Positions 6,735 to 11,308 of a stretch of 11,308 nucleotides of DNA are shown piece after piece (the stretch's first letter is position 1; each line of letters starts with the position of its first letter). The position numbers and the translations under genes are program-made. Below the pieces are notes generated by a model, which saw nothing but the letters and a program-made list of their open reading frames with translations, searched no databases and was not told the origin of the DNA. This DNA comes from Oscillospiraceae bacterium (GTDB lineage: Bacteria > Bacillota > Clostridia > Oscillospirales > CAG-272): the NCBI GenBank assembly GCA_015065395.1, contig SVQJ01000041.1:1-11308 (forward strand), written 5' to 3'.

Positions 6735-7598
6735 ATGAGCGAAAAGATCATTTTTGCAAGCGACAGCACCACAGACCTTAACGCAGAGCTTTGCGAAAGA
6801 TACGGCATTAAAGTTCTTCCCCTCGGCGTAACTCTTGGAGAAAAGCTTTACAGCGACGGTGTTGACGTTACCCCTGACGATATTTATACCCATTATGAAA
6901 AAACAGGAGAGCTTCCCAAAACCTCCGCCGTGAACGTGGCAGATTTTGATGAATTTTTTGAAAAATATACAAATGAAGGATACTCCGTTATCGTTTTTAC
7001 CATAAGCTCTCAGATGTCCTCTACATATCACAATGCCTGCCTTGCAGCTGAGGATTTTGAAAATGTCTTCGTCGTTGATACAAAAAATCTTTCCACCGGA
7101 GGCGGCCTTGTTCTCGTCAGCGCCTGCGAAATGGCAAAGGAAGGAAAAGGTGCCGCAGAGATAGCCGCTGCCTGCGAGGATATTATCCCCAGAGTTGATG
7201 CATCCTTTATAGTGGACGATCTTGAATTTCTCCACAAGGGCGGCAGATGCTCAGCTGTTGCCGCGTTCGGCGCAAACCTTCTTCAGCTTAAGCCCTGCAT
7301 CACCGTTCGCGGCGGTAAAATGGGCGTTGGCAAAAAATACAGAGGCAAATTTGCTCCCACCCTTGATAAATATATTGAAGAGATCATCGGCGACGGAAGG
7401 GACGTGGAAACAGACCGCGTTTTCGTCACCCACGCAGGCTGTGAGCCCTCTATCGTCGAAAACTGCGTAGAAAAGGTAAAAAGCCTTGCCCCCTTCAAGG
7501 AGATCCACGTTACAAGAGCCGGATGTACTATATCCTCCCACTGCGGAAGAAACACTTTGGGCGTGCTCTTTATAAGAAAAAGCCCCATTGAGCTCTGA
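6735..7598 (+). CDS. DegV family fatty-acid-binding protein
   Basis: The 287-residue protein has the usual length and motif order of the DegV family. The N-terminal SDSTTDL motif is followed by LPKTSAVNVADF, the SSQMSSTYHNA loop, GGGLVLV, LEFLHKGGRCSA, LKPCITVRGGK, THAGCEP and, near the end, SSHCGRNTLG. DegV proteins bind a single fatty acid. In several Firmicutes the FakB homologues present fatty acids to the kinase FakA for incorporation into phospholipid. No fakA-like gene is in the window, so the partner and exact role are open. The ATG at 6735 is chosen over one at 6705 because AAGGAG (6722-6727) lies 7 nt before it and the family motif starts a few residues later. It converges on the glycyl radical enzyme gene through a shared terminator. 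Confidence 0.93.
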   Translation: MSEKIIFASDSTTDLNAELCERYGIKVLPLGVTLGEKLYSDGVDVTPDDIYTHYEKTGELPKTSAVNVADFDEFFEKYTNEGYSVIVFTISSQMSSTYHNACLAAEDFENVFVVDTKNLSTGGGLVLVSACEMAKEGKGAAEIAAACEDIIPRVDASFIVDDLEFLHKGGRCSAVAAFGANLLQLKPCITVRGGKMGVGKKYRGKFAPTLDKYIEEIIGDGRDVETDRVFVTHAGCEPSIVENCVEKVKSLAPFKEIHVTRAGCTISSHCGRNTLGVLFIRKSPIEL

Positions 7599-7631
7599 GC
7601 GTACGACAGGATTCTGAAAAATACGCCTTTT

Positions 7632-7689
7632 CTTGGTTCTTTCCTTGAAAGGAAAGAATCAAAGGAATTTTAAGAATACACCCGATAGC
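7632..7689 (-). repeat. Dispersed repeat, CTATCG module, copy C (inverted)
   Basis: This is the reverse complement of copies A and B: TTGGTTCTTTCCTT (7633-7646) and AAGGAAAGAATCAA (7649-7662) form a 14-bp inverted repeat with one G-T pair, and CGATAGC lies at 7683-7689. It starts about 34 nt after the degV stop. Relative to the adjacent gene its orientation is the same as in the other copies. Confidence 0.8.
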
Positions 7690-7707
7690 GAAAAGACCCA
7701 ATGGCCA

Positions 7708-7767
7708 TAAAAAGAGAAAGGTGCACAAAAATGGACGAGCTCATTTTGTGCACCTTTCTCTTTTTAG
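7708..7767. terminator. Long bidirectional terminator hairpin
   Basis: The arms 7708-7733 and 7742-7766 pair over about 25 bp with a single bulged A, with A5 and T5 runs at the outer ends. It can end both degV (plus) and the glycyl radical enzyme transcript (minus). The loop GACGAGCT and its flanking AAAATG/CATTTT repeat, in inverted orientation, the inner part of the 4076-4139 hairpin. Confidence 0.85.
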
Positions 7768-7776
7768 TTTAAGGCA

Positions 7777-7850
7777 CCTTTTGCTTTACAGGATTTTGAT
7801 AAACCTATTAATAAAGTTTTTCGCGTTTTTTTCAAAAAAGCGACCGTTTA
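7777..7850 (-). repeat. Dispersed repeat, GGTCGC module, copy 2 (inverted)
   Basis: The reverse complement aligns with 3950-4025 over most of its length, including CGGTCGCTTTTTTGAAAAAA, AAAAACTT and an AAGCAAAAGG-like end. It starts right at the TAA stop codon (7848-7850) of the glycyl radical enzyme gene, so it is the start of that gene's 3' UTR. Confidence 0.7.
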
Positions 7851-10016
7851 CAGGCTATATCGGGTTCTGGCAACGATGTTTTCCTGAAGGGGTACGGGAA
7901 GATTGACGAAATAATCGCTGTAGCCGCCTACGCGCACTATAAGATTTTTATGCTTATGGGGCTCGTTCATTGCCTCGATAAGCTCCTCGGCGCTCACCAC
8001 CGTGACGGAAAGCTGCTGGCCTCCCTCCGAAAAATATCCTCGCCACAAAGCAATAAAGCTCTCGATCCCCTTTTCATCCGAGAAGATCTCTTTTGTGAAT
8101 TTCAGATTAAGGATAAAGCCGCTGCCTGCAAGGGTATGGTCGTATTTCAGGCAGGAGGATAAAAGCGCGGTGGGACCGTTTGTGTCATTTCCCGGCGTTG
8201 CTCCAATGGAATCGGCAAACATCGCCTCCCCTGCCCGCTTCCCGTTTGGCAGCGCTCCAACGGCCATTCCGTTATCAGCCGCACGGTTAAAGGGAGAGCA
8301 TCCCCCTGTATAGACGCCGCCTCTGTATGTTCTCTTCGTTCTGAGATAGGAATTCGCAAAATTCACAAGAGAAGCACAAAGCTCATCCACATAGGGGATA
8401 TCATTACCGAAATTCAGGCCGGAATTGCAAAAGGTGCGGTGCATTTCCTCATATCCCTCGTAATTTGCCGCCATAGCCGTGGCAACCTTTGCAAGAGTGT
8501 ATTTTTTCTCATCATACACATACCTTTTGATATTTGCCAGAGAATCCGCCGCATCCGCAATTCCCTCCCAAAGTATCTGCCCGTGGCCGTAAAGAGGGCC
8601 GGAGCATTTATAATCCAGTCCCTTCTCGATGCATCCCTCAATGGTCATGGAGCGTATGGGATTGGCAGTATACTGAGCATATATCCTCTGCGCCTTGTTT
8701 GCCATACTGCACACCCCGTCACAAAGAAACATTACCTGCTCCTTGAGCGCATCAAAGAAGTCCTCAAAGCTTAAAAGATCCTGCGGCTCACCCGTTCTCT
8801 TTCCCACAAGCTTGCCCGTTTTTCGGTTAATCCCGTTTGAAAGAACATACTCCAAGGCCATACCAAGGTTAACCTCACCGTCCTCAAGACCCATGTGGGA
8901 CTTTCCCTGTATATCGATCTGATTACAGCCGTTCATAACGTACAAATGGGAATGCTCCGGCAAAATGCCGATGCTTTCAAGCGCAGGGCAGACCGCCTCG
9001 TCGTTGTAGAGCGCCGGCATACCTATACCTGTGGCTATAGTCTCTGCAGCAGCACGGTAGAGCTTTTCGGGAGTGTTGCGATGGCAGCGCATGGTCAGAT
9101 TCGGTGTCTGGAATCGGTATTTTCTCGCAACATCAAGTATCTCGTAAGTCAAGGGATTGGTAAGATCCTTCCATTTTTCGTCCGAGCCGGAAATACAAAG
9201 ATTCCATGTTCTCGTCTGATGGAAGAATATCCAAAGATCCTCCAGCGCTTCTCGGGAAGCTATAGGATCGGATCTTTCCCAAAACGGGTACATGTATTGG
9301 TCAAAATGCCCCGGAGAATCCACTCCGTCCAGCAAAAATATCAAAACATATACGCAAACCGCCTCGTCAAAAGTATCTGCAGGCGATTTTGGGCATTTGC
9401 CGAAAGTGTTTATGATCCGCTTTAATTTTTTCTTTTCTTTCTCGTTTTCGGCAGTCGCATATAATGATCGTGCCTTTGTCAAAACTCTCTCTCCCAGCAG
9501 ATCTATTGCATCAAGAGTGAGGTAAAGACCCTTATAAAAATCCTGCTTTTCAAGGTTGTTTTCAGAAAATATCTTTATCTTATCCCGTATTCCATCAGTT
9601 CCCAGTCGGGCAAAATCGCAAAGCTCGGGCACCGCGTGACCGCCCCAAGTCCCGCCCCATCCGGAATTGGTGACAGTTATATCCCATTCGTTTTCGGTGA
9701 ATTCAGACCAATGACAGCCAAGCTCAAGCTCCTTCATCTGCTGTGCAATATAGAGATAATCCTCGGAAAGATCCGGAAACTGCTCTGCCTTTCGGTGAAG
9801 AAGCCCAATATTGGGACTTTGCCCAGATGACCAGGAGGAGTTGCACGCCATATCGCCAAAATCCAGGACCGGAAAGCCTGTCTCCTTATCAAATCGAATG
9901 CTCACAGCCTTGACAGCCTCCATATAACCGGCTCCCGTGCGAACATATTTACTTTCGCTCTCAGCGCTTAAATATCCAACAGCAAAGGGCTCGTCCTTTA
10001 TTCTGAATCTATACAT
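7848..10016 (-). CDS. Glycyl radical enzyme of the pyruvate formate-lyase family, substrate unknown
   Basis: The 722-residue protein belongs to the glycyl radical enzyme superfamily. The C-terminal radical motif RVGGYSDYFVNL places the radical at Gly698, followed by the usual Q..I..RTRY tail. The thiyl-forming Cys is Cys364 in the segment MNGCNQIDIQGKSH. In most non-PFL members this reads GCxE, where Glu acts as the base; here residue 366 is Gln. PFL itself has adjacent cysteines (CC), which are absent here, so this is not ordinary pyruvate formate-lyase. Other conserved-looking stretches are TNSGWGGTWGGHAVP near the N-terminus and YTGGCSPFN and GALPNGKRAGE in the last third. At 722 residues it is rather short for the family. 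The ATG at 10016 has AGGAGG 6 nt upstream. The enzyme needs a radical SAM activase, but none is adjacent; the neighbours are the alarmone synthetase gene and, convergently, degV. The annotation as a glycyl radical enzyme is safe; the reaction is unknown. Confidence 0.93.
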   Translation of the reverse strand: MYRFRIKDEPFAVGYLSAESESKYVRTGAGYMEAVKAVSIRFDKETGFPVLDFGDMACNSSWSSGQSPNIGLLHRKAEQFPDLSEDYLYIAQQMKELELGCHWSEFTENEWDITVTNSGWGGTWGGHAVPELCDFARLGTDGIRDKIKIFSENNLEKQDFYKGLYLTLDAIDLLGERVLTKARSLYATAENEKEKKKLKRIINTFGKCPKSPADTFDEAVCVYVLIFLLDGVDSPGHFDQYMYPFWERSDPIASREALEDLWIFFHQTRTWNLCISGSDEKWKDLTNPLTYEILDVARKYRFQTPNLTMRCHRNTPEKLYRAAAETIATGIGMPALYNDEAVCPALESIGILPEHSHLYVMNGCNQIDIQGKSHMGLEDGEVNLGMALEYVLSNGINRKTGKLVGKRTGEPQDLLSFEDFFDALKEQVMFLCDGVCSMANKAQRIYAQYTANPIRSMTIEGCIEKGLDYKCSGPLYGHGQILWEGIADAADSLANIKRYVYDEKKYTLAKVATAMAANYEGYEEMHRTFCNSGLNFGNDIPYVDELCASLVNFANSYLRTKRTYRGGVYTGGCSPFNRAADNGMAVGALPNGKRAGEAMFADSIGATPGNDTNGPTALLSSCLKYDHTLAGSGFILNLKFTKEIFSDEKGIESFIALWRGYFSEGGQQLSVTVVSAEELIEAMNEPHKHKNLIVRVGGYSDYFVNLPVPLQENIVARTRYSL

Positions 10017-10038
10017 AGCATTCCTCCTGTTTTTCTAT

Positions 10039-10067
10039 ATTATATCACCGCCGCATAAGTTTTTCAA
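10039..10067 (-). promoter_or_regulatory. Promoter of the glycyl radical enzyme gene
   Basis: Minus strand: TTGAAA (10062-10067), a 17-bp spacer and a perfect TATAAT (10039-10044). It lies in the 60-bp gap after the alarmone synthetase stop, with the -35 only 9 bp from that stop. The gene can thus be expressed alone, though I see no terminator separating it from the upstream gene. Confidence 0.8.
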
Positions 10068-10076
10068 TAAATCGCA

Positions 10077-10793
10077 TCAGAAAAGCGCATCAGACTGCAT
10101 ATCCTCAGCATCTTTCTTCCCCTCGATTATGTCGCGGATGGCCTGCATCTCCATATCAAGATCGCGGCTTTTCAGAGCACACTCCAGGAGCATAGTCCGG
10201 GTTTGCTTTTTAATATCCTCGGAAAGCTCGTTTTTGTAAAACATACGGTGCTCCAGATTTGCCCATGTCTCCATGGCAATGGTGCGAAGCTGAACCTCAA
10301 CACGGACAGAACGCTTTTCGTTTGAAAGAAATATGGGTATCTCAATTATAAGGTGCAGACTTCTGTACCCGTTAGGCTTGGGATCTTTTATGTAATCCTT
10401 TATTTTGACAAGGGTGATATCATCCTGCTTCAAAAGACAATCGGCCAGCATATATACATCGTCGATAAAGGAGCAGATCACACGAACTCCTGCCACATCC
10501 GAAAGGCCCTCGCAAATAGAATCACAATCAAAGGGCAGGCCCAGCCTTTCCAGCTTCTCCCGAATGCTTCTCATAGATTTCAGACGGGTCTTTATGCTTT
10601 CTATAGGGTTGCGCGCGCCGTGTATGGAAAGCTGATCGTCAAGCACCCGGAATTTTGTCTCAACCTCACGTATGGCACATCTGTAATAAAGCATCAGCGA
10701 ATCAAGACCTTTTGTTATTTCGGCGATCTCTTCCGGGCTTTTTTCTTCCAGAAGGGACTGAACCTTCTCGTACAGTGTTCTTTTTTCTTCCAT
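10077..10793 (-). CDS. Small alarmone synthetase, GTP pyrophosphokinase (RelQ/YjbM type)
   Basis: The 238-residue protein is a single RelA/SpoT synthetase domain without the HD hydrolase, TGS or ACT domains of full-length Rel. It should transfer pyrophosphate from ATP to GTP or GDP to make (p)ppGpp in the cytoplasm. Visible motifs are RLKSMRSIREKL (70-81), DVAGVRVIC (99-107), KPNGYRSLHL (139-148), EVQLRT (166-171) and ETWANLEH (175-182), which cover the usual ATP- and GTP-binding and catalytic residues. The charged N-terminal and C-terminal helices fit the RelQ group, whose members form tetramers. It is slightly longer than the roughly 210 residues of Bacillus YjbM. The ATG at 10793 has AAGGA 8 nt upstream. 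Own promoter upstream; the glycyl radical enzyme gene follows on the same strand after 60 bp. Confidence 0.92.
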   Translation of the reverse strand: MEEKRTLYEKVQSLLEEKSPEEIAEITKGLDSLMLYYRCAIREVETKFRVLDDQLSIHGARNPIESIKTRLKSMRSIREKLERLGLPFDCDSICEGLSDVAGVRVICSFIDDVYMLADCLLKQDDITLVKIKDYIKDPKPNGYRSLHLIIEIPIFLSNEKRSVRVEVQLRTIAMETWANLEHRMFYKNELSEDIKKQTRTMLLECALKSRDLDMEMQAIRDIIEGKKDAEDMQSDALF

Positions 10794-10832
10794 TTTTTCA
10801 TCCTTCTTTGTTTTTCTTGCTTTTACAGTAAA

Positions 10833-10861
10833 ATGATACCGAAAACGTCAGAATAAATCAA
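10833..10861 (-). promoter_or_regulatory. Promoter of the alarmone synthetase gene
   Basis: Minus strand: TTGATT (10856-10861), a 17-bp spacer and TATCAT (10833-10838), about 40 bp before the ATG at 10793. Confidence 0.6.
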
Positions 10862-10872
10862 TAAACCCTCTG

Positions 10873-10906
10873 TGAACAGTCGGGAAAATTTATGTTATAA
10901 TTCCCG
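10873..10906 (+). promoter_or_regulatory. Second plus-strand promoter with overlapping palindrome
   Basis: TGAACA (10873-10878), a 17-bp spacer and TATAAT (10896-10901) resemble a sigma-A promoter some 210 bp before the PutP-like start. An inverted repeat CGGGAA (10881-10886) / TTCCCG (10901-10906) with 14 bp between the arms spans the spacer and -10, as an operator would. Either feature could be chance in A/T-rich DNA. Confidence 0.4.
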
Positions 10907-11038
10907 CTTTTCGCATTCTTTCGGAAACGCGACATTTCGCAAAATCAATAATCAAAACGGCAAAAATGCATTTTTAACTTTTTTTGCAAGGGCACGCTCT
11001 CGATTCTTGAATATTTTTGAATAATTCTCGATAAATTA
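10907..11038. other. A/T-rich leader region without a gene
   Basis: Part of the 317-bp gap between the divergent alarmone synthetase and PutP-like genes. I find no credible coding frame. It contains a rough hairpin, GCAAAAA (about 10962-10968) against TTTTTTTGC (about 10980-10988), and near-repeated GAATA/TAATT runs around 11009-11040. No known riboswitch was recognised. Confidence 0.4.
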
Positions 11039-11067
11039 TTGCATTTGCACATAAAATGTGTTATAAT
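11039..11067 (+). promoter_or_regulatory. Promoter of the PutP-like gene
   Basis: TTGCAT (11039-11044), a 17-bp spacer and a perfect TATAAT (11062-11067). A small palindrome CACAT/ATGTG (11048-11052 with 11056-11060) fills the spacer and might bind a regulator. Confidence 0.75.
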
Positions 11068-11110
11068 ACAAAAACTTTATTAAACTAAAGTGCGAGAAAG
11101 GAGATCTGTT

Positions 11111-11308
11111 ATGGAATTGCTCGCATTTATACTGTATTTTTCCCTCATGCTGGGAATCGGTCTTTTCTTCTTCTTCCGTTCAAAGGATAAGGGAGAAAAG
11201 GAATATTTTCTCGGCGGCCGCAGCATGGGCCCCTGGGTCACCGCGATGAGCGCCCAGGCATCCGATATGTCCGGCTGGCTCCTTATGGGCTTCCCCGGCA
11301 GCATCATC
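11111..11308 (+). CDS. putP: Sodium/proline symporter PutP-like, N-terminal part only
   Basis: The frame is open from the ATG at 11111 to the right edge of the window (66 codons, no stop), so only the start of the gene is present. The first membrane helix (about residues 3-21) is followed by RSKDKGEKEYFLGGR, then GPWVTAMSAQASDMSGWLLMG. These closely resemble the N-terminus of PutP of the sodium:solute symporter family, where the LGGR and SAxASDMSGWLLMG segments are characteristic. Such carriers import proline with sodium across the cytoplasmic membrane. AAAGGAG (11097-11103) lies 7 nt before the start, and a good promoter lies upstream. The exact substrate within the family cannot be fixed from this fragment. 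Confidence 0.88.
   Translation, partial: MELLAFILYFSLMLGIGLFFFFRSKDKGEKEYFLGGRSMGPWVTAMSAQASDMSGWLLMGFPGSII

Noticed and set aside
234..7689. CRISPR array made of the CTATCG repeats
   Set aside because: The three copies are kilobases apart, in both orientations, and each follows a gene end; there are no regularly spaced direct repeats.

Overview
The window looks like chromosomal DNA of an anaerobic, low-to-mid GC Firmicute, most likely a gut or rumen Clostridia of the Oscillospirales/Ruminococcaceae type. The reasons are strong AGGAGG-type ribosome binding sites, textbook sigma-A promoters with 17-bp spacers, a glycyl radical enzyme, an anaerobic radical-SAM activase, a DegV protein and a small alarmone synthetase. 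The taxonomy is inferred from protein style only. No rRNA, tRNA, CRISPR array or transposase gene is visible.

Layout from left to right. Positions 1-233 are non-coding, rich in inverted repeats, and end in a strong plus-strand terminator. An E2-like acyltransferase-fold gene (minus, 311-1246) and a membrane-anchored LytM/M23-like gene (plus, 1499-3163) diverge from a shared promoter region. A NrdG2-type radical SAM activase (3257-3943) follows. It converges on a DUF2779 nuclease-like gene (minus, 4226-5746). That gene diverges from a deacetylase-like gene of unknown function (plus, 5883-6653), which is followed by degV (6735-7598). degV converges on a 722-residue glycyl radical enzyme (minus, 7848-10016), which lies just downstream of a small alarmone synthetase gene (minus, 10077-10793). 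Across a 317-bp gap rich in regulatory signals, the start of a PutP-type sodium/proline symporter runs off the right edge (11111 onward).

The most striking non-coding feature is a composite element at two convergent junctions (3944-4225 and 7599-7850), with a partial copy at 234-290. Each full copy has an A/T-rich module carrying a GGTCGC...TTTTTT/AAAAAA motif, a very long hairpin that can terminate transcription in both directions, and a roughly 55-bp CTATCG...CCTTTCAAGGAAAG module. The outer stem of the hairpin differs between copies, but the loop region is conserved.

The genes do not form one obvious operon; most have their own recognisable promoter. Four predicted proteins depart from the usual active-site pattern of their family: the E2-like protein (catalytic His replaced by Glu), the M23-like protein (two of three zinc ligands gone), the DUF2779 protein (PD-(D/E)XK Glu replaced by Val) and the glycyl radical enzyme (GCNQ instead of GCxE). 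The glycyl radical enzyme, which has no dedicated activase next to it, is the best candidate for new biochemistry.
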